DNA from: Posidonia oceanica
Lineage: Eukaryota > Streptophyta > Magnoliopsida > Alismatales > Posidoniaceae
NCBI GenBank assembly: GCA_037176725.1
Contig: JAZBRS010000050.1
Span: forward strand, 13,224,001 to 13,288,000
Direction: 5' to 3'
Length of the DNA stretch: 64,000 bases
In this document: positions 20,163-30,525 of the stretch, piece by piece
Position numbering within the stretch: the stretch's first letter is position 1
Layout of the letters: each line of letters opens with the position of its first letter
Position numbers and translations under genes: made by a program
Notes under the pieces: generated by a model
What the model was told of the DNA's origin: nothing
What the model saw: the letters and a program-made list of their open reading frames with translations, nothing else
The model's database searches: none

Positions 20163-21305
20163 TTAGTCTGCATGGAGCCAGAGTCCCTGCACCTTAGTGA
20201 CATACTCAGAAGTGCATCCTGAGCCCTTCACAGCTGCGATGTCTGTAGACTTGACTCCATGCCGCATCAGGTTTGCTAGTTCTGCTGTGGCTGTTGTTGT
20301 GCTGAGAGGGTAAGTCTGCATAAGCCTAGGTGTGGTGCTATCAATAAAGGCACCCTACCGGAAGCCAAACTACCGCATAACCTGGATAGGGTGGTACTCC
20401 ACACCCCCAGTGAATCCTGGCAGCACCACGAGTCGTGTATCGCAAGCATCGAAGAAGACGGTGAAGGGTTCAGCTGCGGATGGGATGATTCGCCAAGTTA
20501 CCGCATTATCCGTCAGCTTAGATAGCTTCTGGTACTCTTCTAGTACGTTCTTGATGGTTCTTGCATGACCACTACTGCAGTATGTTTCAATGGCATACCT
20601 TTGAGGGTGCAGAAGATCCATCTCCAGATGTGCAGCTAGCCAGATCTGCACAAGTGCTCCGTAGCCGTGGAAATGGCGGCAGCGGTGTACAACGCGGTCC
20701 AGCCCACGGTAAGTCTCTGCAAGGACGACTGGTGCCAGGTCAATCTACCGGGTCACCACTACGAGTGCAATTTTAGCAATTTCAATTGCAACTATCATCT
20801 GGCCATGCGTGAAGATCAGTTCGCCTAGAAAGTGGGTGACGAATCCCCAGAGCCACAGCTCGTCTCTGAGTTCAGCATGCTTTTCCATAACTGCATCAAA
20901 GTATGCTAGGCGAAGCAGGGGCGTGGGCCCACTGGTGTAGATCAGTCTTTGCTGGCAGCCTTTGGTAGAGAGCCCATTCAGCTGGGTCAGAACCGTAGTG
21001 TACCTGTCGCGCCTCATGAAGACTGTAGGTCCCATGATCTTCGAGAAGCTGCAGATCCGGTGCACCTCCTCCAGCGTGGGAGTCAACTCTATCCTACTGA
21101 AGTGAAAGACATGATGCGCTGGCTTCCAGAACCTTGCAGCAGCACATAGGAGATGCCGGCTTACTTCGACGTCCGCTGCCTTCAGAAGCTTGGACGGAAT
21201 ACCCCATGTGCGCAGCTTCTCGCGGTCGGCTTCAGTGAGTTTGCCAACCCACTCTGGCAGGGCATCCGAGCAGTGCATGGGAGTGACCAGAGTAGGATAA
21301 CCCAT
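20163..21305 (-). pseudogene. Element B third ORF: DUF7745 / plant-mobile-domain-like protein, broken
   Basis: Starts at an ATG (21303-21305) conserved in C and D (MGYPTLVTPMHCS). Recognisable features are the N-terminal helix WGIPSKLLKAADVEV, then ARFWKPAHHVFHFSRIELTP, LEEVHRICSF, and a long helical C-terminal part (HLEMDLLHPQ, TVFFDACDTRLVVLPGFTGG). The pattern A..FW.P..H.F.F...ELTPTLEE resembles plant DUF7745, related to the plant mobile domain. An in-frame TAG follows VVVTR (about 20742) and two more stops follow IQVMR (about 20367). The frame ends at TAA 20163-20165. It lacks the last 20 or so residues seen in D, replaced by minisatellite. Function unknown; possible chromatin or nucleic-acid role by analogy only. 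Confidence 0.75.
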
Positions 21306-22767
21306 TGTGCGAGAGGGAAAGGGCAGGTTGCTGGTGCAGAAACCTCAGGTACCTGTAACCAAAGTTGCAGTTCATCAGATCGGATATAAGCTTCTAACCA
21401 CTGGCTGATAAAAATGCAGACTTCAAAGCTAGCAGTTTAGCATGTTCAACAATTAGCATTCAGAGTGTAGATATTAAGCATATTCAAGCAAAGGCAGTTC
21501 CGCTTGCAGGAAAGTGGTTGGTCGGAGCTCTGGACCGATGCAGCTTGAAGAAGATTGACGCGTGCTTGATAGATGTACTGTCTCAACGTCGAGCCAAGTT
21601 TTGCAAAGCGGGAAGATAGAAGGTGGGGAAAGACTGATGCTGTGCATGCATGCATGGTTTATGATTGATATGTGCAAATATGTGCATGATTTACAATAGA
21701 TGCTGTAGATGTATGCATGATTTTTGCTTATATGCTGTAGCCCTCAGCATACGGAGTACTTAGTGCTTGCTGTAGAGGAAGAGAGGGGTCCCTGACTCAC
21801 TGGACTCTACTCAAGCTCTTAACTTGCTGGTGGCGCTCAAGAAAGGGTTGTTTGCAGTGCGTGGGTGGTGGGTAGCGAGGACAGGCTTCAGGGCAAACTC
21901 CCAAGGATCTACACCTACTCTTTTTGCTTCTTTTTGCTCCCTCATAGGCATGTAGGTTTCCTGTATCCCTAACATGGAGGTAATGGGCACCTGGTTGAAG
22001 CTGGGGAGCTTCTTGCTAGATTTATAGGCTCTGCGATGTTCGGGTAATCCCTAGGCGCAAATTTTAGCTCCTCTCTAAGATAGGTAAAGGGGCGGGATCG
22101 CGCTGCTTGCTTTTTTTCTTTCTGGAGTTGACTTTTGTCTTTCCTCCTTTTTTCTTGCTTCTTTTGTTTCTTTCTCTTTTTTTTGTTCTTTTATTTTTCC
22201 CTTTTTTTTTGCAGGCTTCCGCTATCCCTGGCTTAGAGGTAATGGGTGCCTGGGTTTGAGGTGGGTTTGAGGCTCCCAGGTGCAAAATGGTGGGCTATCT
22301 CCGAAGTAGTTCGGAGGGGCAGGGTTATGCTACACGCCTCTATCTCTAGGGCCTACTTCTGCCTTTGCCTTCTATTTGCCTTTTCTTTTATGCCCATGCT
22401 CAGACATATTCTTTTATGGCTCACACTCTTGCTCACACCCTAGCATTTTATCTCCCTCGGGAGGTGCAAGTCATAAGGGGTTTGGTTATTTCGCCTATTC
22501 TCATTTGAAAGGTGGCTCCCTCACTAGCTAAGACACGAAAGTAGTGTCGGGTGAGGCAGGGTAGACTCCTTCCAGTGCAATGCATGATTTTTGCTGAGAA
22601 TTTGTAGGTTTTTGCTTGAGATATGCTGAAAGGGGTGTAAATGCAGGGATATGTGCAGAGAGTGCGAGAATACAGAGGGGCGAGATTGGAATGCTGAAGA
22701 ATGTACAAGGGAAAAGAGGATGCAAAGGATGAGATGGGAAAGAACGCTCTACAAGGCAATGGCTGGA
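21306..22767 (-). other. Element B intergenic region between integrase and the third ORF
   Basis: No coding frame. It holds an A/G-rich tract on the sense strand (plus 22105-22212, T runs) and a short block beginning near GGCACCCATTACCTCTAAGC that is repeated and conserved in C and D. Near the ATG of the third ORF are a candidate branch point (CTGAT, plus 21374-21378) and a 3' splice site (TTACAG, AG at 21353-21354), 22 nt apart and 48 nt before the ATG. Confidence 0.6.
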
Positions 22768-23868
22768 CTACTGATAGTTCTTCTTGAGGTAGCATGCATT
22801 GACTGGCTCTGACTGCCCAGTCTGGTCCATGTCCTCAAGAATCGCTGCGCCGCCTAAGAATGCCTGCTTGACCACAAAGGGGCCGCGCCAATTAGGTCGG
22901 AATTTGCCTCGACCGTTTGGTAGGTGGATGGCTCGCAAGACGAGATCTCCTGGCTGGAAGCCCCTAGGCTGCACCTTCTTCAGGTACGCTCTTGCCGTCT
23001 GCTTCTGGTAGCAGCGAGCGTTGTATATTGCTTGCAATCTGCGCTCATCAATCAAGTTGAGTTGGGCGCAGCGGTCCTCGACCCATTCTGCTTCTTCCAG
23101 CTCTGCTTCTCGCAGGATTCGCAGCGAAGGGATCTACACCTCGACAGGCAGCACTTCCTCCATGCCATACGCCAGCAAGTACAGGGTGGCTCTTGTCGAG
23201 GTCCGCACTAATGTTCTGTATGCCCAGAGTGCGTACGGGAGCTTGTCATGCCAGTCTTTGTGGGTTTCTGCCATCTTCTTCATTATTTTCACAATGTTTT
23301 TGTTGGTACACTCCACTGCTCCATTCATCTGCGGCCGATAAGGTGAGGATCTATGATGCTTGATCTGGTGCTTCTGCAGGTATTCCTCAATCCTCTTTGC
23401 AATGAAGTTCAAGTCGTTGTCAGAGATGATTGCAAGCGGGATCCCATACCGGGTGACAATGTTATTTCTGATAAACCTCTCTGTCACCGCAGCTAGGACC
23501 GCCTTGTAGGAGGTTGCTTCCACCTACTTAGTGAAATAGTCTATCGCTACCAGAATGAAGCGATGACCATTCGATGCAGTAGGGTGTATAGCGCCGATGA
23601 CATCAATCCCCCAGGTAGAGAAGGGCCATGGCAAGGACATGCTATGCAATTCCTGCGGGGGAGCGTGCATAAGATTACCATGGATCTGGTAGTTGTGGCA
23701 TCTACACACAAATTGGCAACAGTCTGCCTCCATGGTTGACCAGAAGTAGCCTTGCAACATGATCTTCTTGGCCAGCAGTACTCCATTCATATGCAGACCA
23801 TAAGTCCCTGCATGAACTTGGAGCATAAGCGTGTCGGCCTCTTGCTTGCTCAAGCAACGCAGGAGCAT
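22768..23868 (-). pseudogene. Element B integrase
   Basis: Open in two parts (23524-23868 and 23134-23523, then 22768-23055). It has a zinc-binding N-terminus (HAGTYGLH ... CCQFVCRCHNYQ) and catalytic core Asp 1 in WGIDVIGAIHP, Asp 2 in IISDNDLNF and Glu in MNGAVE, the D,D,E triad of retroviral-type integrases. The C-terminal module has the GPF/Y-type motif NWRGPFVV, ending at TAG 22768-22770. A TAG follows VAIDYFTK (about 23521) and more breaks precede 23055. Element D has SDNGTNF at the second Asp; B has SDNDLNF, a likely inactivating change next to the Asp. Confidence 0.85.
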
Positions 23869-24600
23869 CTAACTGTATGATCTTCTGTATAGCTGCCCTA
23901 CCCCTAACACATACTTCGACGCTAGACGCATCAAAGTTCTTCTATCTGCTGCTGAGGTGCTAGGCAGGTGGCTACCAAACTCCAGGAAGGCTTTGATGTC
24001 ACAATACCAAGGCTGCTCTTCCCCCAGATCTGCCTCCTCTATGCCCATGCAGTGCGCAGGCTGCTCCATGCAGGCAACTGATACATCCACTGCTCGGTCT
24101 TTAGGTATACTGAGCCAGGATGCCAAGGTTGCTAGCACATCTGCATATGCATTCCTTGCCCTGTTCATGTATGAGAAGCGGATGCTTGTAAATTCTTCTA
24201 TCAGCTTCAGCAGGTGTTCGTGATATGGCACAAGCTTTGGATCCTTTGTTCTCCAATCGCCATTCACTTGGGAGATCACCAGCATGGCATCGCCGTGCAC
24301 ATGCAGCTCCTACGCCTCATGTTCGAGTGCGACCTTCAATCCCAAAATGCATGCTTCATATTCTGCTTCATTATTAGTGCATTTGAAAGTCAGCTTCCTT
24401 GCAAAGGGGATCATCTGCCCCTATGCCTCGACCCTTCTTGTTGACAGCGCCATCAAAGTACAGCTGCCACTGCTCTAAGTCATCAGGGTCCTCCTCACCA
24501 GAGTCTTCCATTGCAAAGAGGATGTCCTCATCCGGGAACTACGTCTGGAGAGGCTGGTATTCAGGTAAGGGAAAGTCTGCAAGGTGATCCACCATGGCTA
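23869..24600 (-). pseudogene. Element B archaeal-type RNase H (aRNH) and tether to integrase
   Basis: The N-terminal strand with the first Asp (LYFDGAVNKKGRG) lies near 24440-24480 after several stops. The rest is open at 23869-24300: MHGDAMLVISQVNGDW (third catalytic Asp), NRARNAYADVLATLAS (last Asp), then the helical region leading to integrase. A second RNase H downstream of the RT/RNase H is the diagnostic trait of Tat-lineage elements. It would degrade the RNA strand of the RNA-DNA hybrid. The second catalytic position (NNEAEYEA in C and D) lies in the broken part. Confidence 0.8.
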
Positions 24601-24616
24601 GGCCCTTCATGGCTCA

Positions 24617-26242
24617 CTACGTGACAAAGGTGATGTCGTACTGAGACAACAGTACCTGCCACTTGACGCATCTGCCTACCATTGCTGGCTTCTGGAAGAG
24701 GAACTTGATGGGGTCATGTCGGCATAGAAGCCGGACTGGGTATGCCATCATGTAGTGCCTCAGCTTCTGTGCAGCCCAGAAGAGGGATAAGCAGGTCTTC
24801 TCCATTGTGCTATACCCAGCTTCGCAATCATTGAATTTCTTTCTCAGGTAATAATTTGCATGCTCCTTTCTACCAGATTCGTCATGCTGGCCCAAGACGG
24901 TGCCCATGGAATGCTGTGTGGTAAGGAGGTAGAGAAGCAGAGGTCTCCCCGGCGTGGGAGGGACCAAAACAGGAGGCTTCGTCAGAAGCTGTTTGATCTT
25001 ATCAAAGGCAGCTTGGCACTCCTCGCTCCAGTTAATCTGTGCATTCTTCTTCAGGAGCTTGAAGAACGGTTCGCATACAGGCGTGAGCTGTGCAATGAAC
25101 CGACAGATATACTGCAGGCGTCCAAGCAGGCCTCGCTCTTCTTTCTCTGTCCTGGGGGGTGGCATGTCCACGATGGCTTTTGCCTTCATCGGGTCTACTT
25201 CAATCCCTCTCTGGCTAACAATGTAGCCCAGGAGCTTGCCAGAAGATACCCCGAATATGCATTTGCAGGGGTTAAGGCATAGCTTGTACTTCCTTAAGTG
25301 GTCAAAGAACTTCCTTAAGCAAGCAAGGTGATCCTCAGGCTCTTTGGTCTTGGCAATCATATCATCCACGTAGACCTCAGCTTCTTGATGCATGAGGTCA
25401 TGGAAAAGTGCGGTCATGGCCCTCTGATAGGTTGCGCCAGCATTTTTCAGCCCAAATGGCATAACTTGGTAGCAGAAGACACCCCAAGGGGTGATGAAGG
25501 ATGTTTTCTCCATGTCCTCTTCCGCCATTCTGATATGGTTATAACCAGAGAAGCCATCCATAAAGGAGAGCATTTTATGTCCTGCAGTGTTGTCGACTAG
25601 GACGTCAATGTGCGGTAGTGGGAAATCATCCTTGGGACTCACCTTGTTCAGGTCCCAGTAGTCGATGCACATGCGGACTCGTCTATCCTTCTTGGGTACT
25701 GGCACAACGTTTGCAAGCCATTTAGGGTAAAGGACGACCTTGAGGAAGTTAACAATGTGCTGCTTCATGATCTCCTCCTTGATCATGAGTAGCCACTGCG
25801 GTCGCCATCGCCTTAGCTTCTGCTTTACTGGCCTTGCGTCTGGGTCCAAAGGTAGGTTGTGCACAACGATCTCAATGTTGAGGCCAACCATATCTGCGTA
25901 GCTCCAGGCGAAGACATCCGCATACTCCTTCAAGAACGCGATAAATTCTGCTCTAACCTGGGGCGACAGATGGGCGCTAATGCGGACCTCTCTGACTTCT
26001 TCTACTGTGCCAATGCTGACAACCTCTATCTCTTCTTCGACATGGAGGTTGGGGCCTTCTAGATCGTCGTCGTGGGGCCGGAACTCAGGCGATGGTTCAT
26101 CATTCTCATCTTTGCCTGCATCATCCTCTTCGCCATATGCAATAAGCTCCAAGAAGATCTCCTTCTCAAAGGTGGGGTCTGAGATATCGAAGGAGTGCAA
26201 GTGTTCCACTGCTTGGCCTTGATGACACTTCAGGATGGTCAT
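24617..26242 (-). CDS. Element B reverse transcriptase and first RNase H (541 residues open)
   Basis: The longest open part of B. An acidic N-terminus (EEDDAGKDENDEPSPEF) is followed by YADVFAWSYADM and the RT: VRMCIDYWDLNK, DDFPLPHIDVLVDNTAGHKM, MPFGLKNAGATYQRAM, catalytic VYVDDMIAKTK, LGYIVSQRGIEVDPMKAKAI, GRLQYICRFIAQL. Then comes an RNase H-like connection, PLLLYLLTTQHSMGTVLGQH. In the latter the canonical first Asp of RNase H (usually in a TDAS-like context) is missing, so this domain is probably inactive. A stop follows DITFVT at 24617. The upstream boundary is a stop, not a true start. Confidence 0.88.
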   Translation of the reverse strand: MTILKCHQGQAVEHLHSFDISDPTFEKEIFLELIAYGEEDDAGKDENDEPSPEFRPHDDDLEGPNLHVEEEIEVVSIGTVEEVREVRISAHLSPQVRAEFIAFLKEYADVFAWSYADMVGLNIEIVVHNLPLDPDARPVKQKLRRWRPQWLLMIKEEIMKQHIVNFLKVVLYPKWLANVVPVPKKDRRVRMCIDYWDLNKVSPKDDFPLPHIDVLVDNTAGHKMLSFMDGFSGYNHIRMAEEDMEKTSFITPWGVFCYQVMPFGLKNAGATYQRAMTALFHDLMHQEAEVYVDDMIAKTKEPEDHLACLRKFFDHLRKYKLCLNPCKCIFGVSSGKLLGYIVSQRGIEVDPMKAKAIVDMPPPRTEKEERGLLGRLQYICRFIAQLTPVCEPFFKLLKKNAQINWSEECQAAFDKIKQLLTKPPVLVPPTPGRPLLLYLLTTQHSMGTVLGQHDESGRKEHANYYLRKKFNDCEAGYSTMEKTCLSLFWAAQKLRHYMMAYPVRLLCRHDPIKFLFQKPAMVGRCVKWQVLLSQYDITFVT

Positions 26243-26259
26243 GCTTACCCGAGCGTTTC

Positions 26260-26600
26260 TGTATCCTCAGTGCGCGACCTCTATCCTGGCAAACTCCTCG
26301 ACTGGCTCTGCCTGCTCTGACTCTGCTATCCGTGCTACTGCCTGTGCTGAAGCTAACTGTGCTGCTGCTTGCTATGCGGGGGTTGCATGTGCTACTGTTT
26401 GCTGCTGTGCTGTTGGTGACTACTGTGCTACTGCTTGTGCATGTTGTGCTACTGCTGGTGCATGTTGTGCTAGTGCTGCTATTTGCGGTGCTGGTGGTGC
26501 TTGTGCTAGTTGTGCTAGCGCTGTTGCTTGCGGTGCTACTGGTGCTGCTTGTGGTGCTGATGCTGCTGGTATCTACTGCGCTATCACTTCCTCTGCATGT
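26260..26600 (-). repeat. Triplet-rich coding microsatellite in element B
   Basis: The plus strand shows imperfect CTG/TGC-type triplets over about 300 bp, which on the sense strand code for an Ala/Gln/Val-rich linker (AEHAEEVIAQ upstream). Related Ser/Ala/Glu and Val/Ala/Gln linkers occupy the same position in D (61860-62060) and C (41530-41640). The 240-residue plus-strand frame through it is antisense and spurious. Confidence 0.7.
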
Positions 26601-27267
26601 TCCGGTGTGCTCGCCAGGGACATATCAGGCTGGCGGCTGATCAATGTACTGCTGCCTGCTACATTGCCTAAGTGTGGCATGCGCTGCACGAACCATCTAG
26701 ACCCACCCCCTGGCTGCAGGGTAATCAGCTCATCCGATCTAGTGGGTGCCTCGACCGCTAGATCTTCCTCTAAGACCATGATAGAGGGATCTGTGGCCAC
26801 GGCCTTCCCCTTCTTCTGTGCGGTCTCATGCTTTGCGACGTCCTGCGCCAACGACGCGTGCTGCTCCTGGAACAATTGCTCCAAGTCTCCCATTGAGAAA
26901 TCAATCAGAGCGTCTATAGCTGCTCCTCCCTCCTCATCCGAGGGTGAGTCAACGTAATAAGCGACTGCCGGGCTTGCGGCCAGTCCTGGCTCGACTGTTG
27001 GACTTTCTGCTACTTGGGGTACTTGTTTCGCTGCTACTGGGTAGGCCGCCAATGTCACTACTGCTACTGAGGGGAGGCACAACTGCTCTTCTGGGGGGCC
27101 AATGGCTGGGCCGCCATGCTTGGGGACGAAGCGCCGGTGCCCGTGGGTGACAGTGGTGGTCTCTCGATAGCAGTGGTGAGAATTTTCCGCATAGCAAGAT
27201 CTGCTGAAGCTGACAGCGGTGTGCCTGACAGAGCCACCTGGCTTGCTTGTGGTGCTGTCGATGATGC
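26573..27267 (-). pseudogene. Element B polyprotein linker between G-patch region and RT
   Basis: Open at 26573-27082. It includes AYYVDSPSDEEGGAAIDALI, a Leu/Glu helix (DLEQLFQEQHASLAQDVAKH), ELITLQPGGGSRWFVQRMPH and an acidic stretch. The AYYVDSPSDEE and RWFVQRM motifs are conserved in C and D, so this is a real element-encoded segment of unknown function. It ends in the triplet-rich repeat. Confidence 0.65.
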
Positions 27268-28622
27268 GGGCCGAGTCATGCTATCGTCTGATGCGACTGA
27301 CTGCACTGTTGGAGAAGGTGATTTCCATGCTAGTGCGGCTACGGCCACAAGTTGACTGTTGGATGATGCCACAGGACGTGCTTTTGACTCTGGCACTGCA
27401 GTTGCGGCTGTCGGTGACTTTGGTGAAGCTGCAGGAAGAGGAGAAACTGTCAACCCTACCCCAGGGTCTACCAATTCTGCTGCTGCATTAGTGAGTGCCG
27501 AGCAAACTGACCGAGACGTTGCCACGCTAAGCTGATCCTTACTGCTGGTTGGGGCTGCCTCAACTATGCCAGACTCCTCCTCATCTGAGTAATAGTCCTC
27601 AATGCAGACCCATTCTTCTACCGGCAGCAGAGAGCTTGAGCATGACGCCTGCTGTGCTGGGGCCTCACTGCTACTTGAATCCAGGATACCTGCACGGGTG
27701 AAGTTAGTGAGGTCCTGTGAGATAGCCATCCTTTGATCCTTAAGCTACATGCATCTATCTTTGCTAGACTATAGGTCATATCTGAGACCTTCGGAATCTT
27801 TTCGCTCTGCTGCTCTGATCGGCTCAGCGATTCCCTGACCGTATCGCCCGAGCTGTGACAGACGTTTTCGACCATCTGGAAGGGGTTGCTGTGAATGGCC
27901 AAGGAGTTGACACGTTCAAGATCAGGTATAAAGACGGGCCGAGTCACGCTGCCGTCTGATCCGACTGACTGCGCCGTCAGAGAAGGTGATTTCCATGCTA
28001 GTGCGGCTGCGGCCACAAGCTAACTGCTGGATGACGCTGGAGGGCGTGCTTCTGACTCTAGCACTGCAGTTGCAGCTGTCGGTGACTTTGGTGAAGCTGT
28101 AGGAAGAGGAGAAACTGTCAACCCCGCCCTAAGGTCTACCAATTCTATTGCTGCATTAGTGAGTGCCGAGCAAACTGACCGATACATTGCCACGCTGAGC
28201 TGATCCTTACTACTGGTTGGGGCTGCCTCAACTATGCCAGACTCCTCCTAATCTGAGTAGTAGTCCTCAATGCAGACCCATTCTTCTGCCGGCAGTGGAG
28301 AGCTCAGGCATGACGCCTGCTATGCTGGGGCCTCACTGCTTGAATCCAGGATACCTGCACTGATGAAGTTAGTGAGGTCCTACGGGATTGCCATCCTTTG
28401 ATCCTTAAGTTGCATGCATCTGTCTTTGCTAGACTGTAGGTCATATCCGAGACCTTCGGAATCTCTTCGCTCTGCTGCTCTGATCGGCTCAGCGATTCCC
28501 TGGCCGTATCGCCCGAGCAGCGTTCCCTTGACATAGCCTCACCTGTGACAGACGTTTTCGACCATCCAGAAGGGGTTGCTGGGAACGGCCAAGGAGTTGA
28601 CACGTTCAAGATCAGGTATAAA
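27268..28622 (-). repeat. Internal tandem duplication (about 668 bp) in element B
   Basis: Copy 1 is 27268-27935 and copy 2 is 27936-28622. Both begin GGGCCGAGTCA(T/C)GCT and end with GTTCAAGATCAGGTATAAAG on the plus strand. Copy 2 has 25 bp (CAGCGTTCCCTTGACATAGC region) that copy 1 lacks. The unit covers the end of the G-patch region and the EEWVCIEDYYSDEE segment, so the polyprotein would carry the latter twice. The copies differ at many positions, so the event is not recent. Confidence 0.8.
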
Positions 28623-29144
28623 GCTAACCGGCTCACACCGATTAACTCGATACAAGGCAGCCGAAAGTTCGGGGTCAAAAGGGACAGTCTGCGAAGAGAT
28701 AGGTGCTATTGCCTCGATCCACTCCATCTCGAAGTTTGCCGCCATTACAACAATAACATCGTCGCCGTGGCGAAACTTGATCATGCGGTGGAGGGTCGAG
28801 GGGATGACCTAATGCTTGTGTAGCCAAAGGCGCCCAAGCAGGAAATTGAAGTTAGGCTCCAAGTCAACAATGTACAATTCCACATCGAATGTGACCGAGC
28901 CAATGATAAGAGGAATAATCAGAATCCCTAGAGCGTCATGGTGAGTATTGTCAAAAGCTGTCATTCCCTTTATCGCCGGGGTGATATCCTCGGCTTTGAA
29001 TCCGAGCCTGGTTGCAGTGCGCAATGGGCAGACATTAAGGCCTGACCCGTTATCAACCAGCGATAGGGGAATGCGAAAGTTTTTGTATTGCATCGTGACA
29101 AACAAGGGTTGGTTATGATTAATCCCCGGCCGGAGATAGCTCAT
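28304..29144 (-). pseudogene. Element B protease (D-N-G type) and decayed G-patch region
   Basis: Open at 28809-29144 and 28539-28784. NHNQPLFVTMQYKNFRIPLS is followed by LVDNGSGLNVCPLRTA, where the catalytic triplet reads D-N-G instead of D-T/S-G. Then come FDNTHHDALGILIIPL, IVDLEPNFNFLLGRLWLHKH and a C-terminal part, FIPDLERVNSLAVPSN. The WGYVKGTPLGRHGQG G-patch core seen in C and D is disrupted here around 28500-28560. C and D share D-N-G, so this is a family trait rather than decay. Confidence 0.8.
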
Positions 29145-30525
29145 CGCTCATGAAAGAGATGATCTGAGGCTCCGCGATGACGCCAACCATGCTTTCCCGG
29201 ACTGCGGGTTCTATAGCTTGGGACACACGGGCTGCTTGGAACACTCAGAAAAAAGCCTCATGGTGTTCAAAAGAGGAATGTATAAGGTCCCAAATGGAAA
29301 TATCGACTTTAACCCTCCTAAGCTGGGAGGTAATGTCCGTTTTGTGGTGCGGCTTTCTAGTGATAGGAGGGCATGCTTTGGGGGTTGGCTCTACCAGGCT
29401 AGGTGCAGGGTGTTGGCTTGATGTTGGGGGTGCTGCGGGTTGGCTAACTGGTGGGGGTGCTGCTGGTTGGCTTGCTGGTGGGGGTGCAGTGCGTGTTGGA
29501 CGGCTGGGCCATACCACCAGTGCTGCGGGCTGGTATACCCTCCTCGATCACGTGACGTCTGCGCTCGTTTCCGTGGCATAGTTATAGGGCATGCGATGAG
29601 GGTCCTAGGTTAAGCCAATAACCGTAGGGGCCTGTGCTGCGAGCACAAGAGGGGCTACAGGAGGGTTGGCTGGGTGATAGGGAGAAGGGTGCTGGCGCTG
29701 GTAGGTAGCTGGGGGCCCTGGCTGAGACGTAGCTAACAAGCTAATTAGGGGCCTACCAAAATAGGAGGCAGGGGTTTGGGCCTGCGGTCTAGCTTGAAGG
29801 TGTACAAGGGTAGGGGCCTGATGGTGCATGGTAGGGCGAGCGGCGGAGCGCCGTGGCCTAGCACGCGGTTGGATCATATGGTCTCCCGACTCGGAGCCGG
29901 CAATAGCCGCACGATAAAGAGAGAAACAAAAGGGCTCTGAGACATCATGAATGAGCTCGAAGGGGTCTACTACAGACATAGCAGACCCGGAGGGGGAGAG
30001 AGAGTAGACTCCTGAGGTCTCTGCGCCTTTCGGATTGGGATGCTCTAGGAGGGGCTGGTGGACGATGTTGGGATGAGGGGGTGCTAATGCTTGTGCAAAG
30101 GCTGATGCTGACGAAGGAACAGATGTGGATGCCTCGTGCGTGTGGATCGTAATCGTTCCCGATTCGATCAGGTTTTGAATGGCGTCCCGCAAAGTGAGGC
30201 AACTATTCGTCGAGTGCCCTACGGCTCGATGAAAGTTGCAAAAAAGGTGCGCCTTATGCCAATGCGGAAGTGGATTTGGCAACGGGTGAGCCTTGAGAAA
30301 CCTCAGAAATGTCGCAACCTTGGGGAGGATGGCGCTCAACGGCTCCACTAGTGGGGTGAATTGACGCCGCTGTCGCCTTTGCCCGTGGAGCTGCACTTGC
30401 CGGACCGGTGCGGCAGGATACACCGGTTGGGCGGTGGTAGTGATTTGTGGTGTGGGGGGTGCCCTAGGTGCTAGTGCGTATACTACTTGATTCGGGGGAG
30501 GCCGAACTGCCAACTGAACAGGCAC
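29145..30525 (-). pseudogene. Element B gag C-terminus with C-H-H-C knuckle and Pro-rich linker
   Basis: Open at 29605-30525 (306 residues). QITTTAQPVYPAAPVRQVQL leads to the knuckle FCNFHRAVGHSTNSCLTLRD (C-x2-H-x4-H-x4-C), then a Ser/Pro/Ala/His-rich linker. It continues after stops with DVTSRRVYQPAA-like sequence, a Pro/Ala/Gln repeat (PPPASQPAAPPPVSQPAAPP, 29400-29500) and SIWDLIHSS, which leads to the protease. A stop after HHEAFF separates it from the protease frame. The knuckle binds RNA during packaging. Confidence 0.8.

Noticed and set aside
26235..26957. 240-residue plus-strand Cys/Ala-rich frame
   Set aside because: Antisense to the element B polyprotein over a triplet-rich repeat; Cys/Ala richness reflects the TGC/GCT triplets.
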